From Pararhodobacter sp. (GTDB lineage: Bacteria > Pseudomonadota > Alphaproteobacteria > Rhodobacterales > Rhodobacteraceae), in assembly GCA_020832545.1 (NCBI GenBank), contig JAFIEK010000015.1:1-64000 (forward strand): a stretch of DNA of 64,000 nucleotides. Reading direction: 5' to 3'. The first letter of the stretch is position 1; each line of letters begins with the position of its first letter. The notes beneath the pieces were generated by a model. It was given only the letters and a program-made list of their open reading frames with translations. It searched no databases and had not been told where the DNA came from. Below are positions 50,331 through 59,530 of this stretch, piece after piece. The position numbers and the translations under genes are program-made.

Positions 50331-50981
50331 ATGGATTTCGACCTCATGCAGCGGGTGTGGATTTTTTTCGCGCAAGCCTCGCTCACCACGATCAAGATAT
50401 CAGGGCTGGCGATTCTGCTGGGGCTGTGCCTTGGCTTCATCGCCGCCCTGTCATCACTGTCGCGCCTCACTGTCGTGCGCTGGCCCGCGCGCGCCTATGT
50501 CTCGGTCTTTCGCGGCACGCCGGCGCTGATCCAGCTGTTCCTGCTGTATTTCGGCGGGTTGCAGTTGGGGCTGGAAATGTCGCCGATACAGGCGGGCATC
50601 ATCGGGCTGGGCATCAACATCGGTGCCTATATGACCGAATCCATCCGCGGCGCCATCATAGCTGTCGACAAGGGCCAGACAGAGGCCGGGCGCTGCCTGG
50701 GCCTGAGCCGCGCGCAGACCATGGCCCGTGTGATCCTGCCACAAGCCGCGCGGCTGATGGTGCGGCCACTGGGCGTGAATTCGGTGGCGCTGATCAAGGG
50801 TTCGGCCATCGTCTCGACCATTTCGGTGACGGAGCTGACTTATACCGCCCACCGCTTCATCTCATCGACCTACAAACCGTTCGAGATGTTCATTCTGGCG
50901 GCGATTTTCTACCTGATCATCATCACCCTCTTCATGCGCCTCGTCCAATGGATCGACACGCGCGTGGCGCTGAAGGAGTGA
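50331..50981 (+). CDS. Amino-acid-type ABC transporter permease (first)
   Basis: The 216-residue protein has five or so membrane helices and the HisM/GlnP pattern: FAQASLTTIKISGLAILLGL, VFRGTPALIQLFLLYFGGLQ and the coupling motif EAGRCLGLSRAQTMARVILP with PQA following. I chose the ATG at 50331; an open frame extends upstream inside the creatininase-like gene but is not homologous. It pairs with the second permease, which begins four bases after it. Confidence 0.88.
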   Translation: MDFDLMQRVWIFFAQASLTTIKISGLAILLGLCLGFIAALSSLSRLTVVRWPARAYVSVFRGTPALIQLFLLYFGGLQLGLEMSPIQAGIIGLGINIGAYMTESIRGAIIAVDKGQTEAGRCLGLSRAQTMARVILPQAARLMVRPLGVNSVALIKGSAIVSTISVTELTYTAHRFISSTYKPFEMFILAAIFYLIIITLFMRLVQWIDTRVALKE

Positions 50982-50985
50982 CGCC

Positions 50986-51642
50986 ATGAACCTTGATTTC
51001 ACAGTCGTCCCGCGCATGACCGACCTGCTTTTATGGGGCGTGATGTGGACCGTCATCCTGTCGGTCCTGTCGATGGTGTTCAGCCTTGTACTGGGCGCGG
51101 TCTTTGCCGTGGTGCGCCTTTCATCCTACCGGCTGCTGCGCTGGCCGGTGCAGGCGATCAGCTGGGTCTTCATGGGCACGCCGTTGTTGTTGCAGCTTTA
51201 CGTCGTCTATTTCGGGCTTGCTGAACTGGGCTTGAACCTGAACGCTTTCACTGCCGGGGTGATCGCGCTCAGCCTGCATTTCGCGGTCTATAACGCCGAT
51301 ATCATCCGCGCCGGTATCCAGTCGATCGACACCGGCCAGTATCAGGCCGCGCGCAGCCTTGGCGTCAGCCATCTGCAGGCGATGCGCAAGGTGGTGGTGC
51401 CGCAGGCTTTGGCCAATGTCACGCCCGCGCTTGGCAACATGATGATCGCGCTCTTGAAAGAAAGCGCGCTGGTCTCGGCCATCGGCGTGATGGAGCTGAC
51501 CCTTTCGGCGCAGCGTGCCATCAGCCAGACCTTCCGGCCGTTCGAATTCTACCTGGCCGCCGCCGCGCTTTACTATGCCCTCAACCTTGTGCTGCAACAG
51601 GCGCTTCGCCTGATCGAACGCCGCGCAGCCCTGACCCGATAG
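50986..51642 (+). CDS. Amino-acid-type ABC transporter permease (second)
   Basis: The 218-residue protein has the same family pattern: LLLWGVMWTVILSVLSMVFS, ISWVFMGTPLLLQLYVVYFG and the coupling motif QAARSLGVSHLQAMRKVVVP. It forms the heterodimeric channel with the preceding permease. GGAGTGACGCC precedes the start. The ATPase gene follows after eight bases. Confidence 0.88.
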   Translation: MNLDFTVVPRMTDLLLWGVMWTVILSVLSMVFSLVLGAVFAVVRLSSYRLLRWPVQAISWVFMGTPLLLQLYVVYFGLAELGLNLNAFTAGVIALSLHFAVYNADIIRAGIQSIDTGQYQAARSLGVSHLQAMRKVVVPQALANVTPALGNMMIALLKESALVSAIGVMELTLSAQRAISQTFRPFEFYLAAAALYYALNLVLQQALRLIERRAALTR

Positions 51643-51650
51643 GTGGCCCC

Positions 51651-52421
51651 GTGCAAGACACGAAACGCGAACCCCTGATCCGCATCCGCAACCTGCGCAA
51701 AAGCTTCGGCCCACTGGAGGTGCTGAAAGGCATCGATATGGAGGTGCGCGAGGGGCAGATCCTGGCGCTGATCGGCCCGTCCGGCTCGGGCAAATCGACG
51801 CTGTTGCGCACGATCAATCAGCTGGAGGATGTCACCTCAGGCGAGATCTGGTTTGATGGTACGCTCGTCAATGCCGACCTGCCGCACCGCGCGCGCGAAA
51901 AGCACCTGAACGCGCTGCGGCGCAACATTGGCATGGTGTTTCAGCACTTCAACCTGTTCCCGCATATGACGGCGCTGGAAAACGTGACCATGGCGCCGGT
52001 CCTCTTGGGGCTGCATACCAAGGCGCAAGCGCGCGAAAACGCGCTGCGGCTTCTGGCCAAGGTGGGGCTGAGTGACCGGGCGGATTATTACCCTTCGCGG
52101 CTGTCAGGCGGGCAGAAACAGCGCGTGGCGATTGCCCGCGCGCTTGCGATGGAGCCCAAGGTGATGCTGTTTGACGAGGTGACATCGGCGCTGGACCCTG
52201 AGCTGGTGGGCGAGGTCAACCGCACCATGAAGCAACTGGCCGAAGAAAACATGACCATGGTCATCGTCACACATGAGCTGAAATTCGCAGCTGATACCGC
52301 CAGTCATATCGTCTTCATGGCCGATGGCCGGATTGTCGAGGAAGGACCGCCCGATCAGGTGCTGCGCAACCCGCTTCAGGCCCGCACCCGCGCCTTTCTG
52401 CAACAGGATTTCGCCGAATGA
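51651..52421 (+). CDS. Amino-acid-type ABC transporter ATP-binding protein (GTG start)
   Basis: The 256-residue protein has Walker A GPSGSGKST, the signature RLSGGQKQRVAIARALAM, Walker B VMLFDEVTSALDPELV and the switch His in MVIVTHELKFA, all of the GlnQ/HisP type. The start is a GTG with AGGTGG ahead of it. It completes the importer with the binding protein and two permeases. Confidence 0.92.
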   Translation: MQDTKREPLIRIRNLRKSFGPLEVLKGIDMEVREGQILALIGPSGSGKSTLLRTINQLEDVTSGEIWFDGTLVNADLPHRAREKHLNALRRNIGMVFQHFNLFPHMTALENVTMAPVLLGLHTKAQARENALRLLAKVGLSDRADYYPSRLSGGQKQRVAIARALAMEPKVMLFDEVTSALDPELVGEVNRTMKQLAEENMTMVIVTHELKFAADTASHIVFMADGRIVEEGPPDQVLRNPLQARTRAFLQQDFAE

Positions 52422-52446
52422 ACGTCTATCAGCAGGTTTTACAGCC

Positions 52447-53802
52447 ATGACCACCCCTACCGACAGCCACCTTTTCTACCTGTCTTCCGCCCAACGCCCG
52501 CATCTGGCCGAGGCGCGGGGCGTCTATATGTGGGATGTGGATGGTAAGCGCTATCTTGACGGCTCATCGGGCGCGATGGTGTCTAATATCGGCCATTCCC
52601 ACCCCCATGTGCAAGAAGCCCTGAAGCGCCAGATCGACAAATACACGTTCGGCTACCGGCTGCATTTCCAGACCGAGGCGTCTGAGGCGCTGGCCGCCAG
52701 GACCGCTGCATTGGCGCCTGAGGGGATGGAGAAAGTGTTTTTTGTCTCCGGCGGGTCCGAGGCGGTGGAAAGCGCGATCAAGCTGGCGCGGCAATGGGCG
52801 GTGGTGACCGGGCAAGACAGGCGCTGGAAGGTGATTTCGCGCTATCCCTCTTACCACGGCTGCACGCTGGGCGCGCTGGCGTTGACCGGCTATGACCCAC
52901 TGTCCGCGCCCTTTGCGCCGATGATGCAGGCCATGCCCAAGATCCCCGCGCCCACCGCCTATCTGGACGGGCTGGACCCGGCGGACCCGGCCACCGGCGC
53001 GCATTACGCCGCCATGCTGGAGGCGCAGATACTTGCCGAGGGGCCGGAATCGGTGCTGGCCTTCATCGTCGAGCCCATCGGCGGCGCGGCCACCGGCGCG
53101 CTGGTGCCGCCCGCGGGCTACATGCATGCGGTTCGCGACATCTGCACCCGCCACGGCGTGCTTTTGATCCATGACGAGGTGATGTGCGGCGGCGGGCGCA
53201 CGGGGCGGTTCTTTGGCGCCGAACACTGGAACGTGGTCCCCGATATTCTGACGCTCTCAAAGGGGTTCGGTGCGGGCTATGCGCCGCTGGGTGCGATGGT
53301 GGCGCACAACCGCATCGTCGGCCCGGTGCAGGCGGCGGGGGGCTTTGCGCATGGCTTCACCTCGGCGGGAAATCCGCTGGCCTGCGCGGCAGGTCTGGCG
53401 GTACTTGAGGTGATCGAGGCAGAGGGGCTGGTGGCGCGCGCCGCCCGGATCGGCGCAGTGCTGAAAGCAGGCCTGAACGGGCTGATGGCGCGGTTTGACT
53501 TCATTGGTGATGTGCGCGGCGAAGGCTTGCTGCTGGCATTCGAACTGGTCGCCGACCGCACCAGCCTGACACCCCTGCCACCCACGCTGAACGCCCATCT
53601 GGAACTGGTGGAGCTGGCCTATGCCGAGGGGCTGATCATCTATTCGCGCCGCACGCGGGGCGGGCGCGCGGGCGATCATTTTCTGGTCTGCCCGCCGCTG
53701 ATCTCGGACGAGTCACATGTCACCGAGATCCTTGACAAACTCGCCACGGCGCTGGAGCGTTTCGCCCCGCGTGTGCGTGCCGCCATCAGCGCAGCGGCCT
53801 GA
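52447..53802 (+). CDS. Class III (omega) aminotransferase, PLP-dependent
   Basis: The 451-residue protein is a class III aminotransferase: GVYMWDVDGKRYLDGSSGAM, FFVSGGSEAVESAIKLAR, LIHDEVMCGGGRTGRFFG and the PLP lysine Lys272 in LTLSKGFGAGYAPLGAM. Such enzymes move the amino group of a terminal amine or omega-amino acid to pyruvate or oxoglutarate. The ATG at 52447 follows the ATPase stop by 25 bases. In this operon it probably converts the imported amine, or one freed by the hydrolases, into an aldehyde or oxo acid. Substrate unproven. Confidence 0.85.
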   Translation: MTTPTDSHLFYLSSAQRPHLAEARGVYMWDVDGKRYLDGSSGAMVSNIGHSHPHVQEALKRQIDKYTFGYRLHFQTEASEALAARTAALAPEGMEKVFFVSGGSEAVESAIKLARQWAVVTGQDRRWKVISRYPSYHGCTLGALALTGYDPLSAPFAPMMQAMPKIPAPTAYLDGLDPADPATGAHYAAMLEAQILAEGPESVLAFIVEPIGGAATGALVPPAGYMHAVRDICTRHGVLLIHDEVMCGGGRTGRFFGAEHWNVVPDILTLSKGFGAGYAPLGAMVAHNRIVGPVQAAGGFAHGFTSAGNPLACAAGLAVLEVIEAEGLVARAARIGAVLKAGLNGLMARFDFIGDVRGEGLLLAFELVADRTSLTPLPPTLNAHLELVELAYAEGLIIYSRRTRGGRAGDHFLVCPPLISDESHVTEILDKLATALERFAPRVRAAISAAA

Positions 53803-53813
53803 AAGGAAAACTC

Positions 53814-54740
53814 ATGTCCAAAGTCATCATATCTTGCGCGCTCACCGGCTCGATCCACACGCCCTCGATGTCGCCCTATCTGCCGGTCACCGGCGAAGAT
53901 ATCGCCGCCCAGGCAATCGGTGCCGCGCAGGCCGGTGCGGCGATCCTGCATCTGCACGCACGCAACCCGGTCGATGGCCGCCCCTCGGCCTCGCCGGAAC
54001 ATTTCATGGGATTTCTGCCCGCAATCAAGGCCGGGTGCGATGCCGTGGTGAACCTGTCCACCGGCGGCAGCGCGGTGATGACGTTGGAAGACCGCCTCAC
54101 CGGGCCGCTGATGGCCGCCCCCGAGATGGCGTCCCTTAACATGGGAACAATGAATTTCGCGCTCTATCCGATGGCTGCCAAGCCGCGCCAATGGAAGTTT
54201 GAGTGGGAGGAACCTTTTCTGCGCAATTCCGACGATCTGGTATTCCGCAACACCCCGCGCGATATCGAGGGGATCTTGCGTCAGATGGGCGAGGAACGCG
54301 GCGCGCGGTTCGAATTCGAATGCTATGATCTGAGCCATCTGCACATGCTGGCGCATTTCCGCGACAGGGGGATGGTCAAGGCGCCGATCTTCATCCAGTT
54401 CGTGATGGGCGTACTGGGCGGGGTTGCCGCCGAGCCTGAGCATCTGGCACATATGAAGGCCACCGCCGACCGGCTGTTTGGCGACGACTACCTGTTCTCG
54501 GTGCTGGCCGCCGGCCGCCAGCAGATGCCGATGGCGGCGATTGCAGCGGGGATGGGCGGGCATGTGCGCGTGGGTCTGGAGGACAATCTGTTCATTTCGC
54601 GCGGTATTCTGGCGAAATCAAACGCCGAACAGGTTACCAGGGTGCGCGGCATCGTCGAAGCGCTGGGTCGTGAAGTGGCCACGCCGGACGAGGCGCGCGC
54701 CATGCTGGGCCTGAAGGGGGCCGACAAGGTAAAATACTGA
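53814..54740 (+). CDS. Beta-keto acid cleavage enzyme (BKACE, DUF849)
   Basis: The 308-residue protein has the BKACE zinc pair His46 and His48 in ILHLHARNPVDGRPS, LSTGGSAVMTLEDRL, FECYDLSHLHMLAHF, FIQFVMGVLGG and AAGMGGHVRVGLEDNLFISR. The family cleaves beta-keto acids with acetyl-CoA to give acetoacetate and a new CoA ester; the founding member acts on 3-keto-5-aminohexanoate in lysine fermentation, and others on dehydrocarnitine. The neighbouring aminotransferase may supply the beta-keto acid. GGAAAA lies before the ATG. Confidence 0.88.
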   Translation: MSKVIISCALTGSIHTPSMSPYLPVTGEDIAAQAIGAAQAGAAILHLHARNPVDGRPSASPEHFMGFLPAIKAGCDAVVNLSTGGSAVMTLEDRLTGPLMAAPEMASLNMGTMNFALYPMAAKPRQWKFEWEEPFLRNSDDLVFRNTPRDIEGILRQMGEERGARFEFECYDLSHLHMLAHFRDRGMVKAPIFIQFVMGVLGGVAAEPEHLAHMKATADRLFGDDYLFSVLAAGRQQMPMAAIAAGMGGHVRVGLEDNLFISRGILAKSNAEQVTRVRGIVEALGREVATPDEARAMLGLKGADKVKY

Positions 54741-54744
54741 TCGC

Positions 54745-55224
54745 ATGACAAACATATCCATTTCTCGCGCCACCCCTGCCGATGCCGCGCGCCTGAACAC
54801 GGCCTTGCGCGCGCTGTCGCAATCCATGGGCGACGCGCACAACACCACCGATGACCAGATCGCGCGCGCGCTGGCACCGGGCGGCGCGATTGCTGCGCTG
54901 ATCGCCGAGCAGGGCGCGCAGGTAGTGGGCGCGGCGGTGTTTTCGCCGCTTTTTTCCACCACACGCGGCATGGCGGGGGCCTATGTGTCCGATCTTTGGG
55001 TAGCTGAGGGCCTGCGCGGCGCGGGACTGGGCCCACGCCTGCTGGCCGCAGTGCATGACGCCGCCGCGCAGGACTGGGGCGCGGGCTTTCTGCGCCTTGG
55101 CGTCTATGCCCACAACGCTCGCGCGCGCGCCTTTTATGACCGGCTGGGCTTCACCCATGCCCCAGATGAACATTACCTGACCCTAAGCGGGCATTCGCTG
55201 GCCGCGCTGAAAGGAAAGCCATGA
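54745..55224 (+). CDS. GNAT-family N-acetyltransferase
   Basis: The 159-residue protein fits GNAT: SISRATPADAARLNTALRAL, the acetyl-CoA loop VAEGLRGAGLGPRLLAAVHD, and ARAFYDRLGFTHAPDEHY. It transfers an acetyl group from acetyl-CoA to an amine. It starts four bases after the BKACE stop and overlaps the acetylpolyamine amidohydrolase-like start by four bases, so an acetylase and a deacetylase are made together. The amine substrate is not known. Confidence 0.8.
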   Translation: MTNISISRATPADAARLNTALRALSQSMGDAHNTTDDQIARALAPGGAIAALIAEQGAQVVGAAVFSPLFSTTRGMAGAYVSDLWVAEGLRGAGLGPRLLAAVHDAAAQDWGAGFLRLGVYAHNARARAFYDRLGFTHAPDEHYLTLSGHSLAALKGKP

Positions 55225-56240
55225 AAGCCTATCTCGACCCCCGGCAACAGGCCCATGACCCAAGGCACTTCATGGCCAACGGCCAGCGTCTGCAAAACCC
55301 CGAACAGCCGCGACGCATCGAGGTGCTGAAAGCCGGTGCCAAGGCTGCGGGCTGCCAGTTCGCTGCGTCCACCGATCACGGGTTGGGGCCAATTGCGGCG
55401 CTGCACAGCCCCGAGTATCTGACCTTTCTGCGCACCATCCACGCCCGCTGGAAGCGCATCCCCGATGCCGCCGACGAGGTAATTCCGAATATCCACCCCG
55501 ACCGGCGCACCGCCTCTTACCCGCGTTCGGCGGTCGGTCAGGCCGGGTTCCATCAGGCCGATACCGCCTGCCCCATTTCCAGCGGCACTTGGGAGGCCGC
55601 CTATTGGTCGGCGCAGGCGGCCTTAACGGCTGCGGATGCGGTGCTGGGTGGCGATAGCGCGGCCTATGCCCTGTCGCGCCCGCCGGGGCACCACGCATTC
55701 GGCGATCTGGCCGGGGGGTTCTGCTTTCTCAACAATTCCGGCATTGCCGCCGAATGGCTGCTGCGCCACGGAAAGCGGCCCGCAATTCTGGATGTTGATG
55801 TGCATCACGGCAACGGCACGCAGGGCATCTTCTACAGCCGCGCCGATGTGCTGACGGTGTCTTTGCACGCCGATCCGGTGCGCTTTTACCCGTTCTTCTG
55901 GGGCCACGCGCATGAGCGCGGCGAAGGGGCGGGGTTGGGCTACAACCTCAACCTGCCCCTGCCACGCGGCATGGGCGACGATGACTACCTGCGCAATCTG
56001 GATAGCGGGCTGGAACGGATCGCCGATTTCGGGGCCGATGTGATTGTCGTGGCGCTGGGGCTGGACGCGCATGAGAATGATCCGCTCAAGGGCCTTGCCA
56101 TAACCACCCCCGGCTTCACCCGCATTGGCGCAGCGATTTCCGCCACCGGCCTGCCGCTGGTTCTGGTGCAGGAGGGTGGCTATCTGTCAGATGATCTGGG
56201 CCGCAACCTGACGGCCTTTCTTGGCGGCATTCAGGGTTGA
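55221..56240 (+). CDS. Acetylpolyamine amidohydrolase (histone deacetylase superfamily)
   Basis: The 339-residue protein matches the size and site layout of the acetylpolyamine amidohydrolase ApaH: His157-His158 in RPPGHHAFGD, zinc ligands Asp193 and His195 in DVDVHHGNGT and Asp282 in LGLDAHENDP, and catalytic Tyr321 in EGGYLSDD. These positions are shifted by two from those I recall for the Mycoplana enzyme. It removes acetyl groups from N-acetylputrescine-type amines. It is the last gene of the operon that starts with the ABC importer. This is the strongest hint that the imported compound is an acetylated amine. Confidence 0.87.
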   Translation: MKAYLDPRQQAHDPRHFMANGQRLQNPEQPRRIEVLKAGAKAAGCQFAASTDHGLGPIAALHSPEYLTFLRTIHARWKRIPDAADEVIPNIHPDRRTASYPRSAVGQAGFHQADTACPISSGTWEAAYWSAQAALTAADAVLGGDSAAYALSRPPGHHAFGDLAGGFCFLNNSGIAAEWLLRHGKRPAILDVDVHHGNGTQGIFYSRADVLTVSLHADPVRFYPFFWGHAHERGEGAGLGYNLNLPLPRGMGDDDYLRNLDSGLERIADFGADVIVVALGLDAHENDPLKGLAITTPGFTRIGAAISATGLPLVLVQEGGYLSDDLGRNLTAFLGGIQG

Positions 56241-56312
56241 ACAGGGCCGCGTTTCGCCAACTTTCGGGGTTCAGTCGCTGCCCTCCCGCACCCTGACAAG
56301 CGGCGCGACGGT

Positions 56313-59300
56313 TCAGCCCCGGTTCGCCCCGGCGGTCGCCTCATTCAGTTCGCGCGACAGCCGCGCCGATTCTGCTGCTTTCGGCGTCGAGAATCGTGCC
56401 ATCAGCAGATAGGCCACCGGCGTCAGGTAAAGCGTGGACACCGCAGCCAGCCCCAGCCCGCCCACGATGATCCAGCCCAAAGCCTCGCGCGCTTCGGCGC
56501 CTGCGCCAAAGGCCATGACCAGCGGCACCCCGCCCAGAACCGTCGAGGTCATGGTCATCATCACCGGGCGCAGGCGAATGGTCGAGGCTTCAAAAATCGC
56601 CTCGGCCACATCCACACCCTTGTCGCGTAACTGATTGGCGAATTCGACAATCAATATCCCGTTCTTGGCCATGATCCCCACCAGCATCACCAATCCGATC
56701 TGCGAATAGACATTCAGACTGCCCCCGGTCAGGAGCAGCGCAAAGATTGCACAGGCCAGCCCCAGCGGCACGGTGGCCATCACCACCACGGCCGAGTTGA
56801 AGCTTTCAAATTGCGCCGACAGCACCAGAAACACCACGACAATGGCGAAGCCGAAGGTGATCAGCAGGCCTGCCGAGGTTTCTTCCAGCGTCGCGGCCTC
56901 GGCCAGCGGGACAATCCGCATGCCGCCGGGAAGCAGTTCATCGGCAATCGCCTGCACCTGCGCATAGGCGTCACCCAGCGCCAGATCAGGCGTCAGCCCG
57001 GCGGTGATCTCGACCGCGCGCATCTGTGCCTCGCGCGTCAGTTCGGGCGCGACCGCGCGTTCCTCCAGTGTCACGAAACTGGACAGCGGCAGGATCTGGC
57101 CATTGCCGGACTGAATGAAGATGCGTTCCAGATCACCCGGATCGCGCACCGGCGAGGAGGTCGAGAGCATCTTGATGTCAAAGCTGCTGTCCTCGATGAA
57201 CACAGTGCCGATGGTGCGCCCGTCCAGAACCGCTTGAAGCGCCTCGCCCAGCCCGTCGATATTGACCCCTAGGTCCGAGGCCCGGCGGCGATCCACTTCG
57301 ATGAACAGCTGCGGCTGCGTGGTCTCATAGCTCAGCCTTACCTGGCCCATGGCCGGGTCATCCTGCAACCGCTCGACCATCTGCTCGGAATACTCTGCCA
57401 GTTCGTCGTAGCTGTTTCCCACGACCGCAAAGCGCAGCCCCTGCCCGGCCCCGCGAATCCGCAGGGAATTGGGCTGGATAGCGAAGGCCCGCACCCCCAC
57501 GACCTGGCTGATGGCACTGTTGATATCGGCGACAATCTCTTGTTGCGAGCGTGCGCGCTCTTCCCAGGGCGCAAGGGTGAACACCATGAACCCGCTGTTC
57601 TCGCGCCCCCAATTACCAACGATGGAGAACAGAAAGGTCACCTCGCCCGCTTCCTGATACGGGGCAATCAGCGCCTCCAGTTCCAGCATCTTGCCGTTGG
57701 TATAGTCAAGTGACACGCCCTGCGGGGCGCTGACGCTCAACAACCCGACTGCGCGGTCCTCGGGCGGCACAAGCTCTTGCCGGATCTGCCCGGCCACAAG
57801 GATGGACGTCGCCCCGAAAAACACCGCGACAGCCACCACCGCAAAGGGGGCGGCGAGGGCGGCGCGCAGACTGGTGCGGTAAAGCGCGGTCAGCCGGTTG
57901 CCCAGCCATACCATTGGCCCCGTGGCCTGCTTGTCGACCGGGCGCAGCAGGCGGCTGGCCAGCACCGGGCACAGCGACAGCGCCACGATCGACGACAGCA
58001 ACACCGCCATGGCCAGCGTGAACCCGAATTCACGAAACAGCCCGCCCGTCTGCCCCGGCAGGAACGACAGGGGCACAAATACCGCCGCCAGCGTGGCGGT
58101 GGTGGTGACGACGGCAAAGAACACCTCCTGCGTGCCCAGAACTGCCGCCGCACGCGGCCCCATGCCTTGCGCGCGCCGTCGCACGATGTTTTCCAGCACC
58201 ACGATGGCGTCATCCACCACCATCCCGGTCGCCATGACCAGTGCCAGAAGCGTCAGGATATTGACTGAGAAACCCACCAGATAAATGGCCGCGATGGTGC
58301 CGATCAGCGCCACTGGCAGGGTCAGCGCCGGGATCAGCGTGGCGCGGGCATCGCGCAGGAACAGATAAATGATGCCCACCACAATCAGGATCGCCAGCCC
58401 CAGCGTTTTCACTACCTCGGTGATCGCACCGCGCACGAACGTCGCTTCATCAGAGGTGATGAATATGCTGACATCATTGGGCAGGATCTCCTCCAACTCG
58501 GCCACCACGCCGGTCACGGTATCCGAGATATCCAGCGTGTTTGATGTGGCCTGCCGGATAATGCCGATGCCGATGCCGTTCTGACCATTGGCGCGCAGGA
58601 TGCTTTCACCCGGTGACGGCCCCAGCGAGACCTGTGCCACATCGCCGATCAGCGTCTCGCCGCGCACCACCAGCTCCTCGAACGCCTCGGGCGTGGTGAC
58701 CGAGGCGGTGGTTCGAACAAAAATGCTCTGAGAGTCGCTGGACAGCGCACCCGCGGGCACGTCGAACGAGACATTACGCAGGGTGGTGCGCAGATCGGCC
58801 AGTGACAGGCCCCGGCTGGCAAGCTGCATCATGTCCACATCGACGCGAAACACCTGCTGGCGGTTGCCGAAGATCTGCAAGTCGGCCACGCCGGGGGCCG
58901 AGATCAGCCGGTCCTCGACAAGATCCTGCACCAGAAGCGTCAGTTCCTGCACCGAGCGCGTGGCCGAGGTCACAGCGATGCGCATCACCGCATCGGCATT
59001 GGCATCGGCCTTGACGATGCGCGGCTCGTCCACGCTGTCCGGCAGGTTGTTGCGGATCCGCCCGATCGCATCGCGGATGTCGGTGGCGGCGATATCCAGA
59101 TCAACGCCATCGGCGAATTCGACGACCACCCGGCTGCGCCCGAACCGTGACGAGGACGAGATCGCCTTGACCCCGGCCACGCGCCCCACCGCACCTTCGA
59201 TGGTGCTGGTAATCTCGCGGTCGATGGTCTCGGGCCCGGCCCCGCCAAAGCCGGTTGTGACCGTAACCACCGGGCGGTCGACATCGGGCAGTTCGCGCAC

Positions 59301-59513
59301 TTCAACGCCGTAAAGCCCCGCCAGCCCGGCAATCACGATCAGCGCACTGAGGACGAAGGCCAGAATGGGGCGGCGCACGAAAAGCGCGGTGCCCGAGCGC
59401 TGCGCCTCCAGCGCCGCGGCATTGACCTTGGGGGCCGGATCAACCCCGCCATCGGCCTCTGGTCCAGCGGCGGGGCGCTGTTCAGATGTCTGTGGCGTGT
59501 CGTTCTGGCTCAT
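56313..59513 (-). CDS. RND-family efflux pump inner-membrane protein (HAE1 type)
   Basis: The 1066-residue protein has the RND layout: a first helix (RRPILAFVLSALIVIAGLAG), a large periplasmic loop (VVTVTTGFGGAGPETIDREI), a helix bundle with the proton-relay pair in MATGMVVDDAIVVLENIVRR, a second large loop, and a second bundle with LVMLVGIMAKNGILIVEFAN. It exports hydrophobic compounds or drugs using the proton gradient. It follows the adaptor gene by 17 bases. No outer-membrane factor is encoded here; a TolC elsewhere is expected. Confidence 0.92.
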   Translation of the reverse strand: MSQNDTPQTSEQRPAAGPEADGGVDPAPKVNAAALEAQRSGTALFVRRPILAFVLSALIVIAGLAGLYGVEVRELPDVDRPVVTVTTGFGGAGPETIDREITSTIEGAVGRVAGVKAISSSSRFGRSRVVVEFADGVDLDIAATDIRDAIGRIRNNLPDSVDEPRIVKADANADAVMRIAVTSATRSVQELTLLVQDLVEDRLISAPGVADLQIFGNRQQVFRVDVDMMQLASRGLSLADLRTTLRNVSFDVPAGALSSDSQSIFVRTTASVTTPEAFEELVVRGETLIGDVAQVSLGPSPGESILRANGQNGIGIGIIRQATSNTLDISDTVTGVVAELEEILPNDVSIFITSDEATFVRGAITEVVKTLGLAILIVVGIIYLFLRDARATLIPALTLPVALIGTIAAIYLVGFSVNILTLLALVMATGMVVDDAIVVLENIVRRRAQGMGPRAAAVLGTQEVFFAVVTTTATLAAVFVPLSFLPGQTGGLFREFGFTLAMAVLLSSIVALSLCPVLASRLLRPVDKQATGPMVWLGNRLTALYRTSLRAALAAPFAVVAVAVFFGATSILVAGQIRQELVPPEDRAVGLLSVSAPQGVSLDYTNGKMLELEALIAPYQEAGEVTFLFSIVGNWGRENSGFMVFTLAPWEERARSQQEIVADINSAISQVVGVRAFAIQPNSLRIRGAGQGLRFAVVGNSYDELAEYSEQMVERLQDDPAMGQVRLSYETTQPQLFIEVDRRRASDLGVNIDGLGEALQAVLDGRTIGTVFIEDSSFDIKMLSTSSPVRDPGDLERIFIQSGNGQILPLSSFVTLEERAVAPELTREAQMRAVEITAGLTPDLALGDAYAQVQAIADELLPGGMRIVPLAEAATLEETSAGLLITFGFAIVVVFLVLSAQFESFNSAVVVMATVPLGLACAIFALLLTGGSLNVYSQIGLVMLVGIMAKNGILIVEFANQLRDKGVDVAEAIFEASTIRLRPVMMTMTSTVLGGVPLVMAFGAGAEAREALGWIIVGGLGLAAVSTLYLTPVAYLLMARFSTPKAAESARLSRELNEATAGANRG

Positions 59514-59530
59514 CGCGCGCCTGTCCTTTT

